Shown here piece after piece: positions 1 through 13,800 of a DNA stretch of 64,000 bases. Origin of the DNA: Toxoplasma gondii ME49 (Eukaryota; Apicomplexa; Conoidasida; Eucoccidiorida; Sarcocystidae). The notes below the pieces were generated by a model. It was not told the origin of the DNA. It did not search any database and was given only the letters and a program-made list of their open reading frames with translations. The DNA lies in the NCBI RefSeq assembly GCF_000006565.2, contig NC_031474.1:868001-932000 (forward strand). The letters are read 5' to 3'. Position numbers and translations under genes: made by a program. Positions within the stretch are counted from its first letter, which is position 1, and the number at the start of each line of letters is the position of its first letter.

Positions 1-560
1 AGCAGAGGGTGCTGGTCAAGTTCTGCGTCGACCAGACTGGGGTGTACGAAACGGGGCTCGCCTTCAGCGTCGTCGGCGACTCGCAGTCGCTCTTGCGCGT
101 AGGTGTGCGCGCCACATGCAGTGTGCCGAAACTCTCCATGAGTCCGAAGCAGCTCTTTCGGCAGGTTCTCCGGGCAAGACCCTCGGAACGCGAAGGTCTG
201 GTCTGCAAGCAGTTCATCGTCGACGAGGTACGCAAAGGCTGAAGCGCGTGAGAGAGAGTTTTGCCAGCTGACGGTCGTCTTGTCGACTGCCCCTCCCGCG
301 CCTGCGGCCTCTCCGAGTCCCTGTCTTTCCTCGTGCGCTTCCCTTTTGAACTGCCGGGATCTGAGAGATGGGAGTGAAGGAGAAACAATCAAGACGCGTG
401 ACATCCAGGTGCACACCCTGCCGCGAGATCTAATCTGTAACCTCTGATGAAGTGAACGATCCTGTTCGCGGACCTATGCAAACCAAAACCATGTCTTCAA
501 CATTCACACACACACACATGTATGTATATCTATGTATATATGTGTATATCTACCTATCCG

Positions 561-593
<33 letters not shown>

Positions 594-1445
594 ATATATG
601 GATAGATAGGTAGATGCATAGGGTGTGAGTAGGCCAGAGGAACCCAGGTCTGTTGACTCTTGTCGACCTTCATTTCACCCGTGACCTCTTACCTCTCGTA
701 TCTGTCCACGTGTGTACCAATGCTTGGGATTCTCTAGAAAACACCCGCATCCAGCGCAACAAAGGAGACTTGACAACAGCTGGCACCAGTGAGGTCGTTG
801 ATATTTGGATGCGCTTCTATTCTGTCGAGGCTCTCGTCGGTTGTGCCTCTGCACATGCTTCTGCTTCCCGGACGTTTGCCGCGTTTTAGGGTGTGTATGA
901 CTTTGGCCCGCTTCTCCTCGGGCGGCCCTCTGCCCCGGCGAAAGGTCTTTACTCAAAACTCGGTGACGGCGACAGCGTCGATGCTGTGAAGCTTCCTGAA
1001 GACCTACAGAAATACCAAGAATCCATCACTCTATGCAACATTTCACCGTTCGACACGACCGTCCGCTGTACGCTTCAGAGTGCGAGCCCTGCGCCTGATT
1101 CTGGTGAGCGAACGTCCCTCACTGCCGGTCGCTTCTCGACGTTCGACGACTTTCTAGGCAGCAAACGAGGCGGAAGGTGTATACAGACTAATCTGGGGAA
1201 TATGCCCCTTGCCGTTTATGCCATTATCTGTTTTGGGCGATACCCTCCCAACCGAAATCTCCTTTTCATGAAACAGATATATATATATATATATATATAT
1301 AGATAGATAGATAGATACGTGAAACGGAGAGCAGGTGTCGTCAAGGAGCACTCGAGGAGGGGGTCCAGTCGATCTCGTGTCTTGTCTGTCTCTCTCAACG
1401 ATGTTCATTGTGCGCATGCACCCATCCTTCTACGCATTCAAATCA

Positions 1446-1504
<59 letters not shown>

Positions 1505-4500
1505 ATTACGTGTAGGCGCCTGTGCATACATTTGTGTTTTGTGTCTGTTTTTTTGCCTGTCGATTTTCGTCAAGCTGGTGGCGTTTCAGGGGACCACACG
1601 GGACGGAAGAAAGGAGCGAGCAAGGGGGCGCTTATCCGAGAAAATCCGTTCTTTGTTTATCCCTCGGAGGTCTCCCTCGAAGGCAACAGTTGCAGCACAG
1701 TTCACCTGTGGTGCTTTCCGAAAACGGAGGGCGACGTGAGAGACACCCTCGTTCTCTGGGTCAGGGACAATCCGACGCCTGCAGAAATTCCACTTGTGGC
1801 TCGCGGGGCGCTTCCGAAGGTCACCGTAGACGCTGACTACCTACAGTTTGGCAGGGTCCTCTTCGGGCATTCTGTGAGCAGGTAAGGTCTGGAGGCGCGC
1901 TCGCGCGCTCTGCAGTCGTCAAGAGTGTGCTTGTCTGCCTCACGTAGCGGGACCCAGCGGCATGCTTTCTCAGGCAGTAGGATGTCTCTGTTTAGCCGAT
2001 TTGAAAACAGACCTCCACGCCATCCGGTGGCAAGCATGTGTGTGTCTTCGCAACGTCCATGCTGCGATGTCGCCTTTCGCTGTCTCCTTTTCTCGGCGAG
2101 TCTGCTCGAGGCTTGAATGCCCCTCCTGGGCGTCTCGCGTTTTCCAGCCTGGGTGTGTGTCCACGCCGAAACTTGTTGCTCGTTCGTTCTTCGTCCTTCG
2201 CATCCCGAAGCTGTGGACGCGTTGGCGACTTCCTCAACTCTGCTGGCCCTTGGTTGACGGCTGCTTCTCGACTTTTCACAAGCGCCTTCTCGGTGTGCCG
2301 CTGCCTCCCCTTGTGTCGCCAGAGCCCTCAGCTTGAAGAATGCGTCGCCGTTGCCGGCACGGTGGTCGCTGCTGAATGTCGACGCCCTTCAGAAGCTTTT
2401 CAAAGTCGGCCCCGACACCGAGGGCACACTCGAGGCTTTCGAAGAGCTTCAGCTGCTCTTCACGTTTTCGCCGACGCAGAAAGCCGCCAGTCTCCAAACG
2501 CGAGTTTCGATCCGAATCACAGACGTCGACGGAACGGGGCAGGCGCAAGAAACGAAAACCATATCAGGTAAGCGGGTGTCTGCGGCGGCCTCGCGGCCAC
2601 AGGTTGTCAAACACTCTCCCATGCGAACTGGTTCGATATGTCGAGAGAAACCATCGCGGCGACATTCAACTGTACGTCGCGAAGGTGGGAACCGGGCGCC
2701 AGGAGCGAGGATACAAAAGCGCGAATGTTTTCCGCGACCGTGGCGGTGAACTCCTGGCTGCAATCGTACTCCGCAAACCGTCGAAAGGAAAAATCTCTCT
2801 GGGTCAACCATGATTGTGGCGTCACGCACTGTTGCCGCTTCATCGCGAAATGAAGAATCGGACGGCGATGATTGACGTTTCGTGCTCCTGCGGCTTCTTG
2901 TCGAGTTTGCTGCACACACTTCGAACACTGCAGAACTGAAGGTAGAGCTGTTTAAATTGCCACCCAAAGCGTTGGTTGAGTTCCGACTCCACTGAAAGCC
3001 AAACTCGTTTTACGCGTAAGACGACACTCTGAGGCGTGAGCGAGTGGTTGGCCTCTTTGACGTCCTGGCTGGCGGAGGACGGGAGAGGAGTCGTGACGAC
3101 GGCCCTCTCTTGAGACGTGGACAGAACCGAAGCAATCCATGCTGACCAGAGAGTCGCCAAGCGCAACATCCCAGGCCCTCTGTCGATAATGGTGACCAGA
3201 AAGTCTGCTACCTTCCAGCTCTGCATCAGCCTTTCAACACTCGTAGTCTACACTTCCTGGAAGAAAGTCGTTTATCGAATCTGCCAGATCCGTCGTTGTA
3301 TCGTGCGTTAGACGCATTCTTACGGATACCGCTCCGGAGCGTTGGTGGCGGAGTAGCCTTGGGATCGATGCAGCGGGGAGTGCCTCACAAGGATCTGATT
3401 CTCCTTTCTGGTCTCGTCGTGAGTACATTGCTTCGTGTGCGTCCTCTTTCCAAAGCTCTCCAGCTCATCTGTCCTCGTCGAACCAGCCTCGAGGTACACT
3501 CGGCGATCGACATCCACTTTTTCGCGCGGACGGTCTCTGTTTGCGGCGCCCCGAAGCGCTGTTGGGCTAGCCGAACGCAGCGAAGATGAGCGGCTGGTGG
3601 AACTTCTGGCTTGTTTTCTTCTCGCCTCCTCTCCCTCAGTGGATGCAGACGCGTACTGGATCGACGTAGCAACGGACTTTGGCGGCAAAGGCAAGACAAT
3701 CGACATCGGAAATGTCCGCGTAGGAGAGACTGCGGAGTTGCCGCTCAGCATCACGAACAAAGGCAAGTTCCCAGTCAAATTTGCTTTCAGGTAGGCGAGC
3801 CTTCCAATGGGATACACAGTTGAGACTTGCTCAACTGCATTCGCTTCAGGGACGGTGTGGACATATCCACGTCTATACTGCGACGTATCGCCAAAGACAC
3901 ACGTAGACGTATACGCGTATCTGTCGGTCTATGCTCAATGCGTATATCGTGAGTGAGTCCAGTTGCCAGGTATGCTGGCACAGATTCATATGTCTACATG
4001 CATTTCTAAGTGGTGTTTTGAATGCACGAAGCGTCGCCTATGCATGCATACTCTGGCGCGTGGAGGGTGACGATACAACTACGTAGGACGCTAGATATCC
4101 AGAGGGAACCAAGTGCTTTCACTGGCACCCTCGAGACGCATCCACAACCACGAACTCGGCCTCACTCTTCCGCCGCTCCTTCCTTCTCACAGGCGCATGC
4201 ACAGCAAGGGCAAAGCAACGCTTCCTCCGTACGCATGCACCCTCGCAGGCGTGGAGGGAAGTGTGAATGCATATCTCCGTATGAACGGATAGATAAATCG
4301 GTAGATAGGTAGATTGATAGATAGACGCACTCACTCCGCATCGCTTTGAAGGCAAATATAGACATAAAACATACATACACAGATATATGCATACACATAC
4401 AAATTCAAAGACACACAGAGAGAAACTGCAAATACAGAGCTATACAACAGGAGTACGTAGACATTAAAAAACGTTTACGCATGTCCAGAGAGCTGAATAC

Positions 4501-6370
4501 AAATAGTGTGCTATCCAAGGTATAAACATGGATATGTCAACTAATACATATACAAATATATATATATATATATATATATTATATGAATGTTACTCTACTG
4601 CAATGCAGAGAGGCATGTACGCAATTGCAACCGTCCTCTGGTGCATGCAAAGCGACAGCCGGACACAACATGTCAGTCCGAGTCAAGCGAACCGGGGCGT
4701 TGGGACAGCTAATTCACATTCGAGGATAGGGAACTTGAGAAACATTCAAAACATGAACACTAATACATGTGAACCTGAATAGCATAGATTTCACCTCAGT
4801 GCATACAAGTGAGTTTTCCGTTTGTACGAGAATCGATGTTCGGCATTGGGCTGTCCTCTGCGTGGTGAGCATACACTGGCGCGTTTACAGTCGGAAAAAG
4901 AAAAGTCGAATCACCTCTCGGCTCGTACACCGCTTCTCTGCCCTTGCAACTAGTTCTATTTGCTCCCAGCATACACCACCAAACGTTGAAGAAAGTAGCG
5001 GTTTTTCTTTCCGGCTGCGTCGACTCTCAGGGTGAAATCGAAGGTCCTCAGAAGCATTCTGACTTTCCATGGACCCACTGCGGACTTGGCGCCAGGCGAG
5101 CACCGGCGCATGTCTCTGCGATGCTCGCCGCAGAGAGAAATGGACTTCTGCGAAGCGGAAGAAGTCTTCCTCGACCTCCAGGATGCCGAGAGTGGGGCCG
5201 TTCTGAATCCGGCTCTGCCGCCGTTCCCTCTCTCCCTGCATGCAGATTTCAACTATGTCTCTCTCCTCCCAGCTCGGGGCATCAACTTCGGTCCCACCGA
5301 GAGCGGGAAGACGCACTCGCTGTGAGTGCCGCAGGAAGGCGGCCGAGAAAGAAGGCGAGCTTCCTGCAGTTCTCAGAAAACCAGTGTCTCTAATCTCCAT
5401 CACCCAACACAGTCATTTATACATAAATATATGTATATATGTATATATATATATATATATATACGCATGTGCATGTGGGGTCCGTTAGTGCATGCACCAG
5501 CCATAATCGGCTACCTAGTATTGCGGGTGTGTAGCTGCGTTCCGTGTGGGATATGTCAATCCCCTCTCGCATGCACATCTGTACGTCGTTGATTTCCCTC
5601 CGTTCTTTGGGCCCGGGGAAAAACCTGAAAACAGACCTCATCTCCAACACTCTCTCCCCTCACAAAAACGTCCACTTTTTTTCATTACCCTACAGACATA
5701 CGTACATGTACCAATATGTATATATGTATATTTATATAAGTGTACAAATGCATACCACTATTTCTCTAAATGTGTATTATGTACGAGTGCGGTGTGCCCA
5801 TTCTACATCTCTGGAGAGCTGGAAACCTACCCGGAAGATTGGTATGTTTGCATTCGGTTAGTGTTTCGTCTGTCTGTGGCTTTGCGCAGGCAATTTGAAG
5901 TTCTCAACGACGGTCGATTTCCCTTTGAGTGGCTGCTGCAAGACGCAGACCAGCTGTCGCGGCTTTGCTCGGCAACCGTCGAGAATGCGGGGAAGGCTCT
6001 GACGGAGGCCGAGTCGCCGGTCCCCGCGCTCGGACCGTCGCCAAAGGAGACGCGCGCCAGAGCCGGCGATCGCAGCGGTGCCGCTGCGGGAGGCGCCTCC
6101 AAAGCTGGGGCGCCTGGGAAGTCGAGCAAATCGCCAGGAACTCGACAAATGAGTTCCTTTGCCCAGTGGGGGCCTTTCCGCCTCTCCCCCGTCAAAGGCC
6201 AGCTCGAACCGGGAGGCAAAGTGACAGTTGACGTCCAGTACAGCGCTCAGGGCGACGCTAACCACTCTCTCAAACTTGCTTTGCTGGTGAGAAAAAGTAC
6301 TCAAATGCTCTCTGTCTACACACAGCCACCTAGTGCCGTGTTATACGCATGCATACACATATATTCATCA

Positions 6371-6417
<47 letters not shown>

Positions 6418-8087
6418 CTCACATACACATCTATATTTGTATGAAGCAGTGCATATGTGTGCTTCAAAGAAGATATCGGATGTATACGAACGTATTCATA
6501 AGTGCATATTAAACAACTGCATTTCTGTTTCAAAAGGACCCCTCGGATTGTATCAGTACCTCCGTATACAACCATGTTTTGCTTGTATTAAAGGATAAAC
6601 ATTAAATCTTCTAATACCGCCTTTTCTTTCCGTTATAGATATCTGTTTTTTCGTTTATCTTTTGATTGAGGAAATGTGCGTATTTTATTAAAAGGTATTC
6701 AAAAAACAGAAGTGATGCGTGGTACGCTCAGTACGAGTGTACTGATCAGACCAGCATCTGCGTAGTTGGTTTCTCTCGCTCTTGATATTTTTCTCATTTC
6801 ATTAGATTAGACTTACGCCTTCTTCATCCATGTGACGGCACTCTGTCGAGCTTGTGCGGATCTGAAAAGCTTTGGTTTTCCTCCAGAAAAGGACAAGGAG
6901 TCTTTAAAGTCAAATGGAGGCGCTGGCTATGTCTGGATGCGCATCGGCCTCGGTGTAAAGGCCGACGGGAGGAGACATATCGCGCTCTCTCCACAAGCTC
7001 AGACAAGCATCATCTGCCCACATGTCTGTGCTCTTTCCTGACGGCCTCTGGACTTTCTTCAGGTTCAAGGAGTGAAAGTCGAAAGGGGAGAAGAAGTCGT
7101 CATAAGCAACGTCGGGTGTCTCGGCGCTCTCACAGCCGAGGGAGGCGAAGGGACAGGAGACGCGAAAGGCGAGAAAGCATTACGCGAGGTTCTCTCTGGG
7201 TGCAGTGGGCCTCTCATCCCTGCAGCTGAATATATTATTCAAGCTCAAAGTTGCGTTCCAGCTATCGTAACCGACGTACGCAATCAAATACCAAACATAT
7301 CTTCAAATACATATACATATATATATGAGTCGTTGGTCTGTCTAAATAGTGTTTTTATCGTATATAGAGGCAGGCCACTGCCTACACGATATAGATGCGG
7401 AGTTGATACTGTCCATAGATGTTTTATCCGTCATGTGTATTGCTCCTGTGTGTGTGTGTGTGTGTGGTTGCGTATGCCGTCTCGCGAAGTTGCATCCATA
7501 GGCACTCGATCTCTTCATGCATCTCCCCCCATATATGCACATCACAAATGTATGCATATGTATGTGGGAACATTTGGGACGCACAGCGTGGGGTCGTAGT
7601 CTGAATAGACTGGCTGAGGCTGGCGCGCGTCGTGTAACGCTCATGGAGTCAGTGGTGACGCAAGGTTCGAGACGCTCTCTTGTTCACTGTTCTGGGGTCT
7701 CGGTTGTCTCGCTGATGCAGCCTGAATGGGTATTTGAGGAACAGTTTCTTGTCTCGAACGCTGAAGAAGCAGCAGTCTGGAACGGCCTGAGAACCACCCC
7801 CATGTACCTTCTGGAGGAAAAGTGTCTCCTCTTCGGGTCGGTCACTCCCAACTCGGACGTGAACAAGGCAGGGATTCAGGCGCAGATTCGAATTGGAAAT
7901 CCAAAGTCCGTCCCTGCAGCTGTCTCTCTCGAAATCAAGCTTTCCAAAGACACGGACAAAAGCCTGCTGGTCAGACGCATGAATGCACAAACCCGTCTCC
8001 ACATGCATGCAGAGATCAGCACATCTGACGGACCCGAGTTTTCCACCCTGCCAATGCGGTTCTGGCAACGCCCCGATACACCCAGAG

Positions 8088-8132
<45 letters not shown>

Positions 8133-10892
8133 TACATATACACCTACATCTGCGGGTACATATATATATATATATATATGTATATTCGTATGTGTATGAG
8201 TTTCTTTTTTTGCGGAAGGAGGAAGAGCACCACGAGCGGTGGTTGGGCATTGTCGTTTTTCTTGCATTCGCAGCTGTCAGTCGAGGCCGCGTGGTGAAAG
8301 GCAAAAAAGTCGAAAACGATGAATAAGATCAGCGAGATGTGCCTCCGTCGCGTTCTGCATGCAGCTGCATGCAGGTTGGAACCCATAGCGGCTAGCAATG
8401 TGTAGAGCCGTTTCTCTGTAGTTGACAGTGTGTGCGTGGGTCCGTGTGTGTGTGTGAATTGCTTGTTCGTGGCAGTTTTTGGACTCTCCGCCGTTGGTGT
8501 TTCCCTTCGTCCATCCGTTTTTCCAGGTTCCCTTTCGCAGTATCTCGCACTCTCCCTTGGAGTCGCTCTTCGACAGTCCACCCCCTCGTGCCGCCTCTCT
8601 GTTTCCTTCAGTCTCACATTCTCTCCTCTCTCCTCACGCTCGCCTCTTCTGTCTCCTTCTCCCCCCTGGTCTCGCAGACCACCGACTCCGAGTCCGTCTT
8701 CGAGGTGCAGCCGAAGCACTTGTCACTCGGCCCTCACGAGACGAAAACGGCCACCCTCACTTTTCACCCGTCTGCACTTCAGCGCTACGCCGCCGCGTTT
8801 CGTGCGTTTGTAAATCGCTCTGCAGCAGATGGCGGGAACGCCGCTCTCGCCTTCGACGTCAGGGGAGAAGGAACACTCCCCACAGTCTCTCTCGAGGTTG
8901 CGCCGTCCGACGCTGCAGGCTCAGCGCATGCCAGTGGTAAAGAGCACGAGAGAAAGGAAGCAGGACAGAAGCTGTGGCGCTGCCCGGTCGTAGGATAAGA
9001 GTTGTGGAGCCCACAGATCGACTGAAAGGCGAAAGACACAGTGGGCGTAGTTAACATCAGACGCAGACACGCAGACACAGTCTTCACTTCAAAAACGAAA
9101 ACACTGTTGACTATGTGTGCCCTTCGAATGAGCCACGGAGGACAAGCAACGTTTCACAGGTTTTCGAGACGCAGAAAGTGCTTTCTCTCTGCAGCTGTTC
9201 TGGTCCTTCTGCAAGAGGCTTCACAGGCGTCGACTGCTTGCACAGAGAAGCCTAGAGCAGGTAGTCAGAGCTCATTAAACTGTACACAAGTAGATACACG
9301 CCCGGTACCTATTCGCCGGAAGGAGGTCCTACCCACAGCGCGTGTCGATTGTTTTTCGCTCTTGCGCTCGGTCTTGGTAAACAGGCGAGAAGAGCTTCTT
9401 CCCGTCTATTGCCATGGGCAAAGTCGCTGTGGGGACCACCGCCACGGCGGTTTGTCTGTTGAAAAACTACGGAACCATTGCGGCGACAGCGAGATGTGAG
9501 TGGCCCGCCGCCGATGGAATCACTGTCGAGCTGCCCCCTGCCGTAACTCTAAATCCCGGGGACTCCAAGACCTTTGCAGTAAGGGACGCACTCGCGGACT
9601 CAACGAAACAGAGGCCTTGGCAGTCAAGCGGTCACCTTCGAAACGAGGTTTTGCGACCGCTCTCGTTCTCGGGAATCACGGATTCTCTCTTGAACTCCAG
9701 AAGGAGTTCCGCCACTGTATCCATGAATATATATATATATATATATGTTCATCTAGAAGTCCACTAAAATATCCAATGCCGGTCAATATGTATACTGATA
9801 TATACAAACAGGTGTGTACATATATGTATGTATGCAGTGGGCCCAAACACAATAGCATGAATGCGTTGTTAGACGTTATGTATGCACAGAAAAGGATTTT
9901 GGGTGAAGGCGTTGGTTCCCGAGAAAGCACTTTCGAGCGTTGTAGAAATGACCGAAAACTCGACGCGACAGCGACAGAAAACGCTTCGAAGCGTTGTGTG
10001 GCGCTGCACTCCGCATTTGCCTTTTGCCTCGGGTCGTTTTTCCTCAACGCAGGTTCACCTCGTTGCTCAAGCCCCAGGAGAGATCGACTCCAGTTTCCGT
10101 ATTTACACGGTCTCTAATCCGTACGAGGATGTGACTTGTCGGGTGCGGGGAACGTGCTATTTGGAGGAGTGTCGCTGGTCGACCTCGCCGTCTAGGTCGT
10201 CGGGCCTCACGCCGCCCACCTGCCTCCAAGGCTCTCCTGGCCCACTGAACGCAACCAGTGGCGTCCGCGGCTCACCCTCAGCTGCCGCCGGAACGGGTGT
10301 GTCTCTGGGCGAGAGGACAGCTGTCTCCTTCGACGCGGCGCTGTCCCCTCGGCTACCCGAAAGACAAGGCGACCAGCCGGCGTCTACCGTGGACTTCGGC
10401 GATGTAGCCCCTGACGACCGAGTAAGCAGAACGCTGTTCTTCGAGAATACGACGGACAGCTTCATGAAGTTCGAAGTTGTCTCGCCGCTGCCTCCAGATC
10501 TCAGAAAGGTGCTTCAGATCTCGCCCATCGCAGGCTTCTTGGCGCCTCGAGGCGCCCAGGAAGTCACACTCGTCTTCACCTCCAAGGAGCCGGTAGCTGT
10601 CTCCGCTGTGTGTGTGCCCTGTCGGGCCTGGCGCCTCAAGGCTTCGAGTTCCACAGCCGCGGCTGCGGTCGCGAAGACCAAGTCGCGCGCCAAGTCGGCC
10701 GCTTCGGTCCAGGATTCGGAGGGAATCGAAGAACACGACGGCCAGTTTTATCAGATGGAAAATGGAAGAGAAATCGACCTGCCGCTCTTCATTTCAGCAA
10801 GATGCGACACACGCCAGTGTGAACTGGAGTGCCAGGACATTGTATTTGAAAGCACAATGATGTTCAAGTCCAAGGAATTCGTCTTCACTCTT
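1..10892 (+). CDS. HYDIN: HYDIN exon block 1 (12 exons)
   Basis: Exons: 1-227, 890-1103, 1590-1881, 2332-2567, 3640-3790, 5031-5321, 5890-6286, 7063-7275, 7721-7969, 8678-8936, 9385-9578, 10053-10892. The exon at 7063-7275 ends in CVPAIVTD and joins the exon starting PEWVFEEQF, rebuilding a block well conserved in HYDIN; this is what decided its donor at 7276 (gtacgc). The exon at 5890-6286 contains an Ala/Gly/Ser-rich insert of about 60 residues (around 6000-6150) that splits a beta-sandwich repeat. The exon at 10053-10892 is the longest (280 codons) and carries two ASH-like repeats separated by Ser/Pro/Ala-rich linkers. Introns of 300 bases to 1.2 kb hold (TA)n and (GATA)n simple repeats; I see no further exon in them. 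Confidence 0.88.
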
Positions 10893-13800
10893 GTAAGCGT
10901 CGAAAACCGGTAGCACTTCACAAGCGCGATTGTCTCCCCGGTAGTACCAATCCGAGAGAGGTAGCGACTAGTGCCAGTAGCCATCTGAGATGATCAATAG
11001 AATTCCAGTCAGGAGTTACATAGCCTAACTCCAGTTTTAGCATTCCTGGAATACCCAGCTGGGGAGGGTGAACGAACAACTTTGAGGGAACTACAACGCA
11101 AAAGAAAACGACACAAGACGCCTACCCCACGCCACCACGGTGAAGTGACTTGCCCGCGGACGAAGACTCCCTATAGAATGCGAAGAATCGACCTGCAGAC
11201 ACGACCTACCACGCATTCACTGACTCCCCTTCGAATCGTGATTGGCTGACGAATTAACGCTCAGATAATCAATGCTCGAGCTCCAGATACGATCCAGGTG
11301 TCTGTCTCTAACGAGGCGGGAAGAGTACCTTATCCCTCATGAAGATATATATATATATATATATGACCCTTTGCCGCTTCAATGCCAGTTCTACTGTAAG
11401 CGCGATGTATGAAGCATTGTGAGTACAAGTATTAGCAGCGAGGGAAGATCGAAAGAGGCTTTTATGTAGCCTGCAAATGCCTAGAATGTGACATGCTCGG
11501 GTATATGCATAGTGTGTCCTGTTGGAAGCCAGAGTGCAGATGAAGACATCGACATCCGTTGCACGATTTTTGCGTTGTTTCTCAAGGGAAGCAGAAAGCG
11601 TTTTTTTCTCGATCTTCTCGCGAGTAATCGAATGCAAGATCGCGAGTAACTGAATGCAAGATAGCACCTGTTGGCCTCTTCTTCTACAGGAATTCCAGGC
11701 CTCTCCCCTCTTAGAGCTTTTTCTTCTTTCCTATCTCACAGATGTCTCCCTTGTTTCGCCTCCCATGCTCGTTGCCCCTCCGCTCTTCTCGGAGGCTCTC
11801 CATCCGTCCTTGTTCCGCAAGAGCTTTCTTCCTTTTATCTCTCTGGCCCTCCAGACAAATCCAGCGAAGGTGACTCTCCCGTTCGAGTTCCGGTGGGAAG
11901 ACACGGACGCGTTGCTGGACAATCCCTCGTTTTACGTTCTGTCTCCTTCGAAGGGCGTGGTGCCTCCCTCCTCAAAGATGGTAGGCCGGCATGTTTTTTT
12001 CGACGAACATGCGGAAGCAAAGAGGCAATAGGAGGACCTCTGCCGGGGCTCTCTGCTTCCCCCGTCCCTTTCGTTTTTTCTCGGCACTGCTTTTTCCCTG
12101 GTCGGCCTCGCGAGGCCTCTCCCTTGCACGTTGTTATGTCCTTCACGCGGCACCGCTTCACTCACAGCAACTCGCCTCTGCGTCGCCTTGCCTGTTTCCC
12201 CACACCCATAGTTCCTTGCCACGGTGAGGCGAGAACCTCTGCTAAACAGCTGGACACTGTCTGGGGTGGAGGACCGCCTGACGCGTCCTCCCGATCCCGA
12301 CCTCCAGCCGGCGGAGTGTTCAAAGCGGCGTCGCGGTTCGTCAGTGTATCTCGGCGGCTCGAACCTCGCCAGTCACAGAGACCGAGACGGCGGATTGAGA
12401 GGGATCTGCGTGGCGGCGTCCATGCCGCTACGGCTGGAAGCTGAGACCCATCTGGACCGCGCAGTGGAGAAACCAGACAGAAGACGATGCGCTTCCACAT
12501 GGGCTGTCTCTGGCTCGTCACTCCTATCTGTCTCTACACACACCCGCGCTCGAGTTTGGACCGTTCCGTGTCTCCTCGCAACCGGCGATACCTCGAGCGT
12601 AAAGCGCGACGCTGTAAAGAGGAGCGAGTCTCACCAAAATGGACTTCCTCTCCTTCTGGTCCTCAGACTTTCGCCTTCCTTGTCTTTTCTTCTGTCAAAA
12701 TCCGGACAGGACATCTCCCTCGAGTTCACTCCCACGGAACTTGCTGTCTTCAAACGCTTCCTAGTCTGCTCCTTCCCTTCGCTGCCCTATGGAGAGGAAA
12801 CAAGAAAAATGACCGTCGACGCCACAGCCGTCAGACCCATCTGCCACTTCGACTTGCCGCCGTCGGACTACCGAGACAGGCGCGAGCAGACGAACCTCCC
12901 CGCTCTCGACCCCAAGATACAGGTAGCGATCAATCAGGAGAATCCGGGGAAAAGCGGCATCTAACGAAGGGAAAAACAAAGCGAGACAGAGCGAACCGAT
13001 ATTCTGAGAAGTGGACAAACCGGCTTGCTATCTCAAAGCCTATATATATATATATATGGCTATAGAGAAGGACAAATAGATATATAGATATAAGAATGGA
13101 TGGATGCATGTCTCTAATAAGTACCTCTTTCCTTATATCTATACAGGTAGCATACGTGCTCTCATATATATATATATATATATATATGAAGATGCTTGAG
13201 ACCGCAACAAGGCTGGCATTTCTGTAACATGTTTTTTGGATGTCTGGTCTGCTTCTTGTCGCATTCTTCTGCTTTATTTGTCCCTTGGCAGCCTTTCCAG
13301 CTTTTTTCACATCTTGCTAGTTCCGTGATTCTTCGAATGGCACTTTTCACCTTGGCCGAAGGAGAGTTGAAACCTGGTACACAGTGGTTCTGTAAAACCG
13401 GACTTTCCACGACTCCTCCAGGAGTCTTGGGGCAGCGCCAGCGGCTTCGCCAGGTGCTCCTCAGTGTCCTTTCTCCCTTTCGCTGAAGGAGACAGGGACT
13501 TTTTATAGAAGCCTCGGAACCCAGCGTGGTAACCCGTGATTGGGCGTTTGCCTCCGTCGTGTCCGTCGTCTTCCTTCCCTGTCTTCGCGCAGGTCGTCGA
13601 AATCGTGAGCGTCGGCATTGGAGTAAAAAACACGAAGAGGTTCTTCGTCCTCAATCCCTCGTCGTCGGATCTGGACTTTGAGTGGGAGCCCCTTTCTTCG
13701 GACTCTGCTCCTCACTCTCTCAAGGCGGACGCAGGAGGACTGGCTTCCTCTCAGGCCTGCAGGGACAGAGTCGCCTCTGCCCGCTGCGCCTCACCGGGTG

